In this document: piece by piece, positions 1 to 11,819 of the stretch | Layout of the letters: each line of letters begins with the position of its first letter | Position numbering within the stretch: position 1 is the stretch's first letter | Translations under genes and position numbers: made by a program | Notes under the pieces: generated by a model | Told to the model about the DNA's origin: nothing | What the model saw: the letters and a program-made list of their open reading frames with translations, nothing else | Database searches by the model: none | NCBI GenBank assembly: GCA_039519185.1 | Contig: CM076854.1 | Coordinates: forward strand, 72,969,948 to 73,033,947 | Direction of reading: 5' to 3' | Length of the DNA: 64,000 nt | DNA from: Astragalus membranaceus | Taxonomy: Eukaryota > Streptophyta > Magnoliopsida > Fabales > Fabaceae

Positions 1-1316
1 TCATCATTTATATTCCTAAGCTCAAAAACTCCACTATTCTTATATGAAACTATAACATTAGTCAGAGACCATAAAATAAAACCAACATAGCATCTTCCAT
101 TGAAACAAAAATATAAGTTAAAATTTGTTTGATATTGTGTCAACTACTCAATAATCATGAAATATCTGTGGTGTATTTACAATAACCCTAACCAGCTACA
201 ATAACCCTATTTTGAGAGACATGATGAGTGGAAAACTGTTGTATTTACAATAACCAGTTACAGAAAGAAAAATCAAAGAGAGGAAGAGACGAAGAGGGGG
301 AAGACGAAGAGGGGAAGAGACGAAGGGGATTACCTGAAGCAAGATCTTTAACGGCTGAAGCAAAAGGGTTTTCCTTGCTGCTCTTTAATGGCTAAAGCAA
401 AGGGATTAGAGATTTTCCTTGTTCATCCCTAACAATTTGGAAGCAAGAGGAGTTGAAGTGATTAGGGTTTGAGAGTGAAAATCGAAGATCTCTTTTTGCC
501 ATTAACTGGAAATTGTAGATGAGAACAGAGAGGAAAAGGAAGAGCTCTTTCTTTGAGCGATTGTAGCTGATGAAGGAAGAGGAAGGGTTTTCTGCCATGA
601 AAATCGAAGAATCAGAGGAAACCCTTGTGTTTGAGAGAGTGGTTTGTAATTGTGAAGGAAGAGGAAGATTATTTTGGCATTCGCGGGGAACGAAGACTAA
701 AACGCGCGCCTCTTTTTTTTACTAAATTTGGAACCGCCATGACACTAAAAGCAACTGCTGCCGGTGTTCCTTACTGGAGGCGGTTATATGGAACCGCCAC
801 GAGGGTGGAGTTGAGCGACGGTGGTTGGGGGTAACCGCCGCGAACTAGCTGCCGCGAGTGCTCAGTTATTTTGTGGTGAGATAGCCTACAAAAAAGTTCA
901 ACAAGAGATACAAAAAAGCAAAATAAGTTGTTAATCTGTTTCACTTATTTAGATTATGTTTGACTAGATTTTTAAAAACAATTTTAATTTAGTAAAAATA
1001 GAAAACAGTTTTTAAAATATAATCAAGTAAGCCCTTAGGCTTATCAAAAAAAAAAAAGTAAGCCCTTAAGTCCCCAAAGTGAGAAAAATAAAAACAGTTT
1101 TCTAAACTATTATTCTAGAATGTCTTTCCAAACAGTTTTATTAGTTTTCAATAACTGAAAACAGTTTATAAAAATAGAAATCAAACAAGCCAATACATTA
1201 GAAGATTAGCTTTACTTCTTGACTTTCACGAGTAGTTATATAAATGTTTCTAGAAATAGAAAATGACATCATAGTATAGGTTGTAATATACCTGCCTTGG
1301 CTTGCTGTTTCTTCCG
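1..1316. other. Upstream intergenic DNA of the GH1 gene, with possible transposon end
   Basis: No convincing gene is visible. Short open frames at 392-598 and 625-834 lack recognisable domains. The stretch at about 690-893 is GC-rich and repeats AACCGCC in both orientations (near 733, 780, 795 and 830). It ends in a sequence whose reverse complement reads CACCACAAAATAACTG, which resembles a degenerate CACTA transposon terminus with subterminal repeats. No partner end or 3-bp target duplication was found, so this is only a suspicion. The rest, 900-1316, is AT-rich. Confidence 0.3.
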
Positions 1317-1324
1317 TATATATA
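1317..1324 (+). promoter_or_regulatory. Candidate TATA box of the GH1 gene
   Basis: TATATATA lies 38-45 bp before the ATG at 1362, in a pyrimidine-rich context. If used, transcription would start at about 1347-1355 and leave a very short 5' leader. This is inferred from position only. Confidence 0.4.
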
Positions 1325-1361
1325 CCTCCAAGATATTAATGTTCAGAATATTGTTTCTAAA

Positions 1362-4300
1362 ATGGAGTTCTCATCATCTTCAAAAATTTACAAAAATGTC
1401 TTCGCAACATTCTTCATTGTTTTCCTTGCCAACGTTCTTGTAGAGGCTCAAGGTTTGTCCATTAATTACATTATTTTTTCCTAACATTTTTAAATTGCTC
1501 CAATTCCTTAACACAACCAACATATATAAAATGTTCCAATGATTAAAGTTTAATTGTATAAAATGGCATATGATTGCAGGAAATTCACCATATGTGGTTA
1601 GTAAATCATCGTTTCCAGATGGTTTTTTGTTTGGAGCTGGAACATCTGCTCTACAGGTTCGAATGCTTAGTAGCTAGCCTTTTTTTTTTCAATAAGTAAA
1701 AATATTATTAATAATACCAATTTAGTAACACTATCCTTACAGAAAACCACGAGAATTTAAAGATGGAAATACGATAAATTTCTCTCTAATTTTGTCGTTA
1801 AGTATATGAATTTTTCTGTTTCTAAATTCTATTGTTATTTTATTTTTTTAGTAGTTGCATATAATATTTTAATTCGAATAATTTAACCTCTAACCTGTTA
1901 TTTGTGAATATAGGTAGAAGGATCTGTTCATGAAGGAGGGAGAGGACCAACTGCATGGGATGAAATAATTCAAAAAGCTCAAGCAGGTTGGGATTGGATA
2001 TTGGCAACATTGAATACCCTATGTGCTTTTAAATTTTGATCATATATATGATAAAGGGATGAGTGTATATTCTTCAAGAATAATTACTCTTTTTGACAAC
2101 ATTGAATACCCTATGTGCTTTTAAAAATTGTATAACCCTTCAAAGATGCTCTGGACTTTTATTTTACTTATTAGATTTTTCCATCCATCTACTTGTTTAA
2201 GTGTTACTTTTAATTTGATACTCTTGCTTATGCTTATAACACAGGAACTATTAAGGATATTGACAAGTATGATACAATGATCGATCATTATAAGAGATAT
2301 AAGGTAAGCACCAACAAGTTACCATTTCATATTTTTATGAATATTTTTAGGGGAGGGATTGGGCTACCAATAGGGGGTTCAAAAATTTTAAAAGCCATGA
2401 ATTGCTAAAAATATAATTAACAATAACTTTAACATATTCAAATAAATTAAATAAACTTTACAACTCATAATTGGCCTAGTGATGTGTTTGTGTGAAGTAT
2501 TTGAGTGCAATTGGGTACAAAATTAGGGTTCCTAATGGAAAATTATAATTTCAGGGGGTTCAAAATATTTTTACCTAGGAGATATATGGATAAAAAAAAT
2601 TTATACAAGAGAATGGATAAGTTTTTTTTATCGGGGTTCAAGTGAACCCCCTCACTAAAACCTAGGACCGCCACTGATTGGGTGCCTTTAGGACGGGAAA
2701 TGAACATATACCTGGCTGGCCACAAGTATCCAGCTTTGCCTCCCCGTGTGATCTAAGATTCGAACTCGAGACCTTGGATGAGATCTGAACCCAATTACTG
2801 TTCGGACCAACTCTTGTTGGTTAAAAGCCACCTAACCTATAGAGTATATTTAGACGAAGGGTTTTGAAGAGGAGAGGATAACTTGTTTTTATCTTCTAAA
2901 TTAATAAAATTTTGAAATTAATGTTTGGCTGCTATGTAGAGCTGGCAAAATGGGCTACCCGGTCCGTATCGGGCCGGTCCGCATCGGTCTTGGGCTTTTA
3001 AGGGTCGGGCTAAAAATCCCGGGTTGAAATTCAGGCTCACCCTTTATCGCCCAAGCCCAACCCTATGCGGGCTGTGGGCTTTTCGGGCTAGCCAGCATTG
3101 CGCGCGATTATTTAGAAAAACTGTCATGCAAGAACTAAGAAACAATATTTTTCAATTTTTCAACATTTTGGCATCCAGTAACATTCTGCATTCAATATTT
3201 TCCAATAATATTTTGCATTTATTTCAACATTTTGCATCCAGAACATATTCAGTATTCTGCAATGCATTTTGGCGGCGTTCAAACAAGGAGCAATCTATCG
3301 TTAAGTAGCATTCTCCTACTTCAAGTATGAGTTGTTTGTATTTTTCTATATGGGTTGGGTAGCAATAATATGCAACCCTTTTTTATTCACGGGCTTGCGG
3401 GCCACCCATGGCTCGATTGGGCTAGCCCGACACGGGCTCGGGCTTTTGTGGACCGAACTAAAAAGCCCGAATATAAAAACGAACTCATTTCCTTTGGCCC
3501 AAGCTCTCCCATATTTCGGGCTAGTTCGACCCGGCCCGACCCATTTTGCCAGCTCTACTGCTAAGTAGTTTTTCAATAATGTTTATTCTAAGGGCCATCG
3601 TTTACAGTTTTTTTAGAAAGTAAAAGTATTTAATGTGATCTAATTTTGAAAAGCACATTATTTTTCAATGATTTAACAGACTTTCCATAATATTAAAAAT
3701 TTGATTACGAGAGGTTAAAAAAGCTTAATAGAAAATAAAATTAATTTACATTTTATAGTGCAACTTTAAACAAAAAAAATCTTAATTAACTACCAATTCA
3801 AGTACTAAAATCTAAGTTCTAAAGTCTTAATTAAGAACAAAATATGAAATATATGAAAGATCAAACTATATCTATGCTTATAACACAGGAACTATTAAGG
3901 ATATTGACAAGTATGATACAATGATCGACCATTATAAGAGATATAAGGTAAGCACCAACAAGTTACCATTTCATATTTTTATGAATATTTTTAGGGGAGG
4001 GATTGGCTACCAATAGGGGGTTCAAAAATTTTAAAAGCCATGAATTGCTAAAAATATAATTAAAAATAACTTTAACATATTCAAATAAATAAACTTTACA
4101 ACTCATATATGGTCTAGTGATGTGTTTGTTATCTAAGATTCGAACTCGAGACCTTGGATGAGATCTGAACCCAATTACTGTTCGGACCAACCCTTGTTGG
4201 TTAAAAGCCACCTAACTTATAGAGTATATTTAGACATAACTTGTTTTTATCTTCTAAATTAATAAAATTTTGAAATTAATGTTTGGCTGCTATGTAGAGC

Positions 4301-7300
4301 TGGCAAAATGGGCTACCTGGTCCGTATCGGGCCGGTCTGCATCGGTCTTGGGGCTTTTCGGGCTAGCCCGCATTGCGCGCGATTAGATTTTTCCATCCAT
4401 CTACTTGTTTAAGTGTTACTTTATCGCCCAAGCCCAACCCTATGCGGGCTGGGGCTTTTCGGGCTAGCCCGCATTGCGCGCGATTATTTAGCAAAACTGT
4501 CATGTAAGAACTAAGAAACAATATTTTTCAATTTTTCAACATTTTGGCCAGTGACATTCTGCATTCAATATTTTCCAATAATATTTTGCATTTATTTCGA
4601 CATTTTGCATCCAGAACATATTCAGTATTCTGCAATGCATTTTGGCGGCGTTCAAACAAGGAGCATTCTATCATTAAGTAGCATTCTCCTACTTCAAGTA
4701 TGAGTTGTTTGTATTTTTCTATATTTTCTAGAATAGAGAGAGGGTCCGACTCCGACTATGAGAACGTCAGAGACTCTTCTTGAGTCTTTGTTTCTTTTGT
4801 TTGCCCATCGTCTTTGTTTTTTTAAATTGAAATTTGGCTATTATTTTTGGGTTGGGTAGCAATAATATGCAACCCTTTTTTATTCACGGGCTTGCGGGCC
4901 ACCCATGGCTCGATTGGACTAGCCCGACACGGGCTCGGGCTTTTGTGGACCGGGCTAAAAAGCCCGAATATAAAAACGGGTTCATTTCCTTTGGCCCAAG
5001 CGCTCCCAAATTTCGGGCTAGTCCGACCCGGTCCGGGGGGCCCGACCCATTTTGCCAGCTCTACTGCTAAGTAGTTTTTCAATAATGTTTATTCTAAGGG
5101 CCATCGTTTACAGTTTTTTTAGAAAGTAAAAGTATTTAATGTGATCTAATTTTGAAAAGCACATTATTTTTCAATGATTTAACAGATTTTCCATAATATT
5201 AAAAATTTGATTACGAGAGGTTAAAAAAGCTTAATAGAAAATAAAATTAATTTACATTTTATAGTGCAACTTTAAACAAAAAAAATCTTAACTACCAATT
5301 CAAGTACTAAAATCTAAGTTCTAAAGTCTTAATTAAGAACAAAATATGAAATATATGAAAGATCAAACTATATCTATCAACATTCAACATCATAGTTTTA
5401 TATTTCAATTTATTTTATTTATTTTTTGAATAATATTCAGGAGGACGTGCAAGTTTTGAAGGAATTGGGCATAAACTCTTACAGATTCTCTATACAATGG
5501 AGCAGAATACTGCCCGGTAATTTTATTAAAGATTTTTTTGATCATCAACCAAATAATCTAGGCATACATGAGTAGTTAATTAATTAATTATTACTTATTT
5601 TTCTTTTTATTTTCAACATCGTATATAGATGGAACCTTGAATGGCGGTATAAATCAAGAAGGCCTCGACTTCTACAACAATTTGATCAATGAATTACTAG
5701 CAAATGGTAACGAAATTTAAGGACAAAAAATGACAAATTTCATCTCTAATAAGTGTTAATTAATTAATAATACTAAATTTGGAGATCAATTTAATTTTTT
5801 CAGACATCACACCATTCGTGACAATTCTGCACTTTGATATGCCACTATCGATCGTACAAAATGGTGGTTTCTTGAATCGCTCTGTTGTGTAAGTAACATT
5901 CACTATTATATTCTCTCATTCAAAACAATATTACAGATTTACATTATTCTCATTGTGTTTTTTTTTTGATAAAAAAAATTAAATTCAGGAATCATTTCAA
6001 GGATTATAGTGATATTGTATTCAAAACATATGGAGATAGAGTGAAGCATTGGACAACACTGAACGAGCCAGAAATCACTGCGATATTTAATTATATGCAT
6101 GGCTTTGATAATTTTCGCGCTGAAAAATGCCAAACAACTAAAATGTGCAAAGATGCATATACTCTCATTCATAACTTCCTCCTTTCCCATGCCACATCTG
6201 TGCAACTATACAGAGAGAAATACAAGGTACTTATTATACTATTTTCTAGAGTTGTCAATTTTGACCTAGCCCAATAGACCGGCCTGGTGACCCAGTGTTT
6301 TTGGTTGGATTTGACTCAAAAAATAGAAGCTCAAAATGAATCGAGCCTTTTCGGCCCAGCCCAAATGGCCCATGGGCCAAACAGGACTACATTTTTGAAC
6401 ACTTTTTGTGTTTTCTTTTGTTGAAATGTGAAGTGGGCCATGATGGCCCACTAAGCCTAGTGTTTTGGGCTAGGCCGAGTTACAAATAACGCAACCCACT
6501 AGAAAAATGGGCTGGCCCAACCCAGCTTGCTTTTACACTTTCCCACTATATTATTTTTAAACCGCCGTAATTAATGCTTCCATCTAGCTCTCTAGTATGT
6601 TATATGCCAATAATAATATTGATTATTTGCTGATATATGATGAAGGAAACACAAGAGGGAGAAATTGGAATTGTTACTTCAATTGAAGATTACCTTCCCT
6701 ATTCTGGAAACCTAGAGGATATGTCTGCTATGATGAGACTTAGGGATTTCACTACTAATTGGTTAGTCCAAAAACTACTCAAATTTGTCTACTTATTAAT
6801 TTTTCATTTTCTTTTCTTTTGGTATTCAATTTTTAATTTATATGTTCTCAATTTTTCTACTTGCAACAACAAATAGGATTTTGGAGCCATTGTTCCATGG
6901 GCATTATCCTCTAATCATGCAACTACTAGTTGGAGATAGGCTTCCCACTATCACTCCAGAGGAGAGAAATTTACTCAAAGGAAGTGTAGATTTTGTTGGG
7001 ATAAATTATTATAGATCTTTTTATGTTAAAAATGAATTCAACAAATCAGCTATTAAAGCTATGGACAATTTTGATTCCTTAGCAGTAAAAGGAGGCAAGT
7101 ATTTTTTTTTTCTAACTAATTCCTAATTATTGTATTTTATTTAATTATAAAAAGAAAACACATATATCACTTCACTAATTCTTGTTCATCCCTTGCATAT
7201 TGCAGTTGTAAATAAACATGGAAAATCTCTGGGTTACAAGGTGATATAATTAATTAATTAATAAAAATGTCTCGAGTCATTTATTTATATAGTACTTTTA

Positions 7301-8001
7301 ATTTGAAGTTATGTCAATATTTTTGAAATTGCAGGATAATGCAACTTCAGAAAATGTTTATCCAGAAGGATTATACAACGTTTTATTATACTTGAAAGAA
7401 AAGTACAATCCCAAGATCTACATTACTGAAAATGGTTAGTGCATCCATGTTACTTTAGCCCTAGATTTCGATTTTCTGCATTCAACAATAACACAATTTT
7501 CAATCTGGACCGTTAGATCAAAGATCAATTGTGACTTTGTATTTTGTACCCATGAATTAACTAAAATTCTCTTTATTATAGGTATTTCTTCCGGAACCAT
7601 GGTTGTGCAGCCACTGAAAGACAGACACCGAATCAAATATATTGCCACACATTTAAATCATGTAAAACAAGCAATTGAGTAAGTAATTTTTTGTTGACCA
7701 TTTACAAAATAAGTCTTTTTATAAATGGTTTATTGATCCTATTATTTATAAATGGTTAAACTTTTCATCCATAATTTATTCTATAGTAACCCTTTTTGGA
7801 CATGTTTACATCTGCAGTGATGGAGTGAATGTCAATGGATTCTTCGTGTGGTCAGCATTTGATACCTTTGAATTTCATTCGGGCTTCGCTGCGAAACATG
7901 GACTCATATATATTGATTTTAATAATAACCTCAAGCGTGTACCCAAGCAGTCTGCTAGATGGTACAGATGGTTTCTTACTGGAAAATCAGAACTCGTTTA
8001 G
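1362..8001 (+). CDS. Beta-glucosidase-like protein, glycoside hydrolase family 1, 14 exons
   Basis: Secreted or vacuolar retaining beta-glycosidase of the plant GH1 family; the natural substrate cannot be read from sequence. Exons by hand: 1362-1452, 1580-1656, 1914-1986, 2245-2303, 5441-5516, 5629-5706, 5804-5888, 5989-6226, 6646-6761, 6877-7094, 7206-7240, 7335-7434, 7582-7678, 7818-8001. Every junction keeps phase and gives 508 codons, the usual GH1 size. Residues 1-30 form a signal peptide (basic start, then FATFFIVFLANVLVEAQ). The acid/base TLNEP (Glu206) and nucleophile ITENG (Glu414) are present, as are Gln56 and His161 of the sugar site. Two usual tryptophans are phenylalanine: HFD for HWD at 162, and FEF for FEW at 467. 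Intron 10 starts GCAAGT (GC-AG). Intron 4 is 3.1 kb and contains a duplicated exon 4. No stop or frameshift was found. Expression is unknown. Confidence 0.88.
2937..3557. mobile_element. Non-autonomous hAT-like element, first copy
   Basis: The ends are inverted: TAGAGCTGGCAAAATGGG at 2937 and its near-complement CCCATTTTGCCAGCTCTA ending at 3557. They are flanked by CTGCTATG (2929-2936) and CTGCTAAG (3558-3565), an 8-bp target duplication with one mismatch. TIR style and 8-bp duplication are hAT hallmarks. The interior is rich in GGGC/GCCC repeats and has no transposase. Its open frames are products of this composition. Confidence 0.75.
4295..5063. mobile_element. Non-autonomous hAT-like element, second copy
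   Basis: Same element as at 2937-3557, duplicated with the surrounding intron. Flanks CTGCTATG (4287-4294) and CTGCTAAG (5064-5071) carry the same mismatch as the first copy, so the element was in place before the intron duplicated. It carries extra internal rearranged sequence. Confidence 0.72.
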
Positions 8002-9771
8002 TAGGAAAGAAGGACTCAAAAACTTTATTGTTTGGTTAAGTCATGTTCTCGAAAGAAAATGTTGTAAACTAAGTCTGTATAATGTATTATATTTTTATCT
8101 TTGTAAGAGTTGTCCTCTTTACATACAATTATGAATTGTGAAGTTTCAATTTGGATTTGCTTATTTTGGAGAGAGAAAATTCCTAGTAAGGGTCATATAG
8201 AATCAAAATTTTATATGAACGAACTCTGTTATCAAAATTCCTAGTAAGGGTCATATAGAATCAAAATTCCTAGTAAGGGATTGACTGATGGCATGCATCG
8301 AGAGCTAGAGATTTCTCTCCGATACTTGCCTCCCCAATGTGGCTTCTCTAACATTTGAACTTAATTCTCCTTTTGGGGATTGTGCTTCGCTAACTAGCTC
8401 AAACAACCATTGTTGGGTGACTAGTGACATTTTTTTAAAATGTTATTATTAATATTTTATTGGGTAAGTAATTTTTTAATAACTAAAAAATGCATTCAAA
8501 TAAGGAGTACAAAGGGTATTCCAACCCTTAGACAATTGTTACATTTGGTTTACAAAATAGTCAATAATATCATTGGACACATACACCTTTCACCAAAAGA
8601 GAAAATGGTTTCACGAGACTGAGCATTAAACCAAGATCAAGACCACAATTTAATCAAATCAACAACTAAAAGTAAAGCTAAAGCTACAATTTCTAAAAAT
8701 AGTATTGTATCGTTTCTTGTCGTCAATAAACTCCAAATAACCACATGTCAAATATCTTGCCACACAAACTTCTTTTTCATCCCCTAGTGAAGGTATAGCA
8801 GAATCAGGAAGAGTGAAATGAAAAATGATTTCATTAGACCAGTATGATTTTAAGAATGCAGGTAGAGAGCAAGGTTTTAAAAAACGGAACGTTAACGTGA
8901 AAACGTCTGCGACAAATCAGTATCGGCAGTCGGCGTTACCGTCTTTGACCGCAATCAAGGTGAGAATCAAAATCACACGTTATGGCCATTACAGAACGGT
9001 GTTGCGGCCGAGACACCAGCGAAATATGGTTCAAAAGGGTGAAATCTCCGCAACAGTCCCGCAAAATAGATGTTCTTCCATTTTCTCTCTTGACCACCAT
9101 GTTTTCCTTTGATTCTGTACAAGATCACAACAAGAGATCTCGTTAGGAGAAGCCTTCAGGAAGCCAAAGCGCTTCTGGTGTATACCTTGTCAATGGTAGG
9201 TAGGTATTGTGTGAGAAGGAGAAAAAGAAGATGACTGAAAAACGTATTTTAATGGTAAAACATAAGATTTATTTTTTTGACTTCTCCAAGAAGCCAAGGC
9301 ACTTCTGGAGTCTTCTTCCATTATCTTTTTACTTACAGCTAGTAATTAGGTTCCACGTGCGAAGGTTGGTGAACATTTTTTTTATAACTTTAGATATTAG
9401 ATAAATAGTTTATCATAAATATGATTGAAGTAGGAGTATATGAATAACTGAAATGAGGAATTTCTGAGAGATTCAGAGTGTGGAAGATCTATCTTTCAAC
9501 TATTGCCATATTGAAGGTACAACAAAATCAAGAAGAGTGAAATGAAAAGTAATTTCACTAATTGATTGAACAATTGTACAACTAGCTATTTAAACAAAGT
9601 GTAGAAACTGCAATAGCAGTAACAGAATACATACCCTCCTAACTAATTGTAACTAACAACTAATTGTTTTTTTCCAGAATGATATTTCATTAGAGTGGTA
9701 ACTACATCGCTATATCGAATTGAGACGAATCAAAATATACATCAAACGAACCCTAATTTAAATATGAGTAT
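8002..9771. other. Gene-poor stretch with old repeats
   Basis: The first ~150 bp would be the GH1 3' UTR. A ~30-bp sequence (AAAATTCCTAGTAAGGGTCA and onward) recurs near 8175 and 8235. A ~48-bp sequence beginning GAAGGTA at 8789 returns at 9513 with about eight mismatches, which suggests an old LTR-like pair or a split element. Two related pieces with AGCCAA(A/G)GC(G/A)CTTCTGG lie near 9162 and 9292. No gene was recognised. Confidence 0.4.
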
Positions 9772-10134
9772 TCAAGAACTGGTAAACTTCGTGACGACCT
9801 TGGTTCCTTCGGAGACGGCGTGGTTGGCAAGCTCACCAGGAAGAACAAGGAGGACGGCAGTCTGAATCTTACGAGATGCAATATGGTAGGCTTGTAGTGA
9901 GCAAGTCTCGATGATTCTTGTTCATAATTCCCATATGTTTTGCTGGAAATCTCGATGTCAGGGTGCACTTGCTTCAGAAGTTTGAAGATGTAAATCTTGT
10001 AGTTCTCAACGCTCTTTGCCTTCCTCTTCTTCTTGTCACTGGAGGGTACAGGATCTCCTTCCTCGCCTCGTCTTGTCTTCCAGAGCTTTCTCCGGTGGCT
10101 TCTTCTCCGGGGGTTTCTTCTCGCCCTTGGTCAT
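9772..10134 (-). pseudogene. Histone H2B pseudogene
   Basis: On the minus strand from the ATG at 10132-10134, the frame gives a lysine/proline-rich tail with EKKPPEKKPPEK, then in another frame KKRKAKSVENYKIYIFKLLK, then QVHPDIEISSK, and finally (frame shifted again) SEGTKVVTKFTSS with a stop at 9772. This order is the plant histone H2B tail, first helix and C-terminus. A frameshift interrupts the tail, and the middle (the region after GIMN that normally continues SFINDIFEKLA) is deleted with a second frame change. It cannot encode a nucleosomal H2B. Plant H2B genes normally lack introns, so retroposition cannot be told from duplication. Confidence 0.85.
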
Positions 10135-10200
10135 TGATGAGGAAGTGTGAGCGAAGGTTAAAGACTGGAAGTAATGGTTTGTGAAAGAGAGAAAGAGGAG

Positions 10201-11181
10201 TAGGGTTGTGCAAACGAACCGGTACACTAGTACCACATCCAATTCCATACCGTACCACACACAAAAACTCCATACTGAATTTTTTAAAAACAAATCCATT
10301 TTGTTTGAGAAGATACCGGAAACTCGGGATACCGTTTCTCTTAAACCGGTAAATTCCAATTTGTGAATCATTGTGTTGTTCATTAACATTTAGCATTCAT
10401 CTTTGACAATCCCTCTTTGTTTCTCCTTTTTTATTCCGCATGCACACAACTTCTCTCTTTCTCTCTCTACTCTTTCTTCTTCCTCTCTCTCCGGTCACCG
10501 TCGGTTCAAATCTCACTTGCCCTCTGCTCCTCTGGTCAGATTCCGGCAACTTGCTTCACCGATTCAGGAAGCCTGCAATTAATCACTCCCTAAATTACCA
10601 CCTCCTGAAATCCCTAAATCAGCTCCTCCTACAATCCCTAAATCGGCTCCTCTATGAATCCTAAATCTCAATTGATTGACTCCTCAAATCCTTAAAACCA
10701 GTAAAATAAAGTGGTTAATTTGGAAGCTCTGCAAAAAGAGGAGTCATAAAGAGGAAATGGGGCAAATGCATATCAAAACATGCGAGCCATGTACGAATAA
10801 AATAATCTGGTTAGGAAGTTTGATGACGCCGGTGGTGGCAGCGACGGCATACAAAATCGCAGTGTTTCAGCATACGACGTTTGCGTTGCCTCTCACCGTG
10901 AGACTCTCTCCCACTTTTTTTGCGTGAAACAAGCATACCATTTTTTATTTTTTTTACATGAAATCAGCAGAGAAAATCGTTTCCAATGGTAAAAAGTATT
11001 TTTAAAAGAACTCGTCTGGTCAAAACTAGCTTACAGTGTGAACCGGTTAGGAACTGGTTTTGATCCAGATCTGAACCAGTTTGCAAACACAAACCAGTTT
11101 TTACAAACCAGTTTACTAGAACCATATTTTGTAAATGGTATGGTGCAGTATGGTATGGTTTATGTACCATGCACACCCCTA
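10201..11181. mobile_element. Non-autonomous hAT-like element next to the H2B pseudogene
   Basis: A perfect 8-bp direct repeat AAGAGGAG (10193-10200 and 11182-11189) brackets inverted ends TAGGGTTGTGCA (10201) and TGCACACCCCTA (ending 11181). Subterminal AACCGGT and CCAGTTT-type motifs are repeated inside both ends. No transposase is present; the open frames at 10440-10664 and 10676-10927 have no recognisable domain. The insertion lies 66 bp upstream of the H2B-like ATG. Confidence 0.82.
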
Positions 11182-11189
11182 AAGAGGAG

Positions 11190-11815
11190 CGATGGACTTG
11201 TTCAATTAAAAACCAATGATTATAACTGTTATTGATTAATGTTCTGGACCCATCACTTGCATGGTAATGGACCCATTGCAAGCTAGCCCAATACTTTGAA
11301 GCACTAAGCCCAATATGGAGAAACTTCTAGAGTAAGCCCATTTACTCCACTATATATATATATACCACAACTCACTCCTAGAAAATGTGTGATTTCTCCA
11401 CTCATCTCATATGCTCAATCTCTATCGTAGACTGACCTGGGCGTCAGAGTGCTTGTGTAACATCCCCCAAAGTGGTTGTTCTAGTTGTTCCAATTAGTGA
11501 ATAATTTAATTAATTGTTGCTAATTGAATTTGGTTATTGTGGTTTGAGTCAATAATTGATGAATTGTTATGTTAAACATGACAATAGTATGCCTTGATTG
11601 CTAACTGATTGAGTCATTGGTGAAATTATTGTTATGAGATTCAAATTGCATTTTTTTTTGTGTAATAAATTTCATTGGTGCATTGTAGAGCTATTGGGGT
11701 ATTAGTGAAAAGGGTAGGTGCAGAAAGTAAACATAATTTTTTTATGAAACCCAAGACCATAAATTAGCCCATTTGTGTCGAGGGATCAGCTGAAAAATTA
11801 TTTGATAAAAACTCC
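11190..11815. repeat. LTR-like fragment(s)
   Basis: From 11346 a TATA-rich run is followed by CTCACTCCTAG and by TAGACTGACCTGGGCGTCAG at about 11428, which resembles the U5 part of plant gypsy LTRs. At 11456 a second piece starts TGTAACATCCCCC, like the start of the LTRs of elements A and C, and continues AT-rich to the broken CACTA sequence. Neither has a second end or target duplication, so these are scraps. Confidence 0.35.
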
Positions 11816-11819
11816 CCTC

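Larger units (their letters stand above)
2229..5374 (+). repeat. Tandem segmental duplication inside GH1 intron 4 (copies 2229-3872 and 3873-5374)
   Basis: Both copies start TATGCTTATAACACAGGAAC and end at ATCAAACTATATC. Each holds exon 4 with its splice sites (2245-2303 and 3889-3947), a hAT-like short element and the same AT-rich tail. The two exons differ at one silent position (GAT versus GAC). Copy 2 has lost part of the 2480-2750 segment and gained rearranged pieces near 4380-4440 and 4730-4840. Confidence 0.85.

Noticed and set aside
3332..3576. Overlapping open frames on both strands at 3332-3576 and 4822-5082
   Set aside because: They lie in the inverted GGGC/GCCC-rich interior of hAT-like short elements and carry no domain.
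5966..6277. Separate small gene at 5966-6277
   Set aside because: It is exon 8 of the GH1 gene plus intron sequence.
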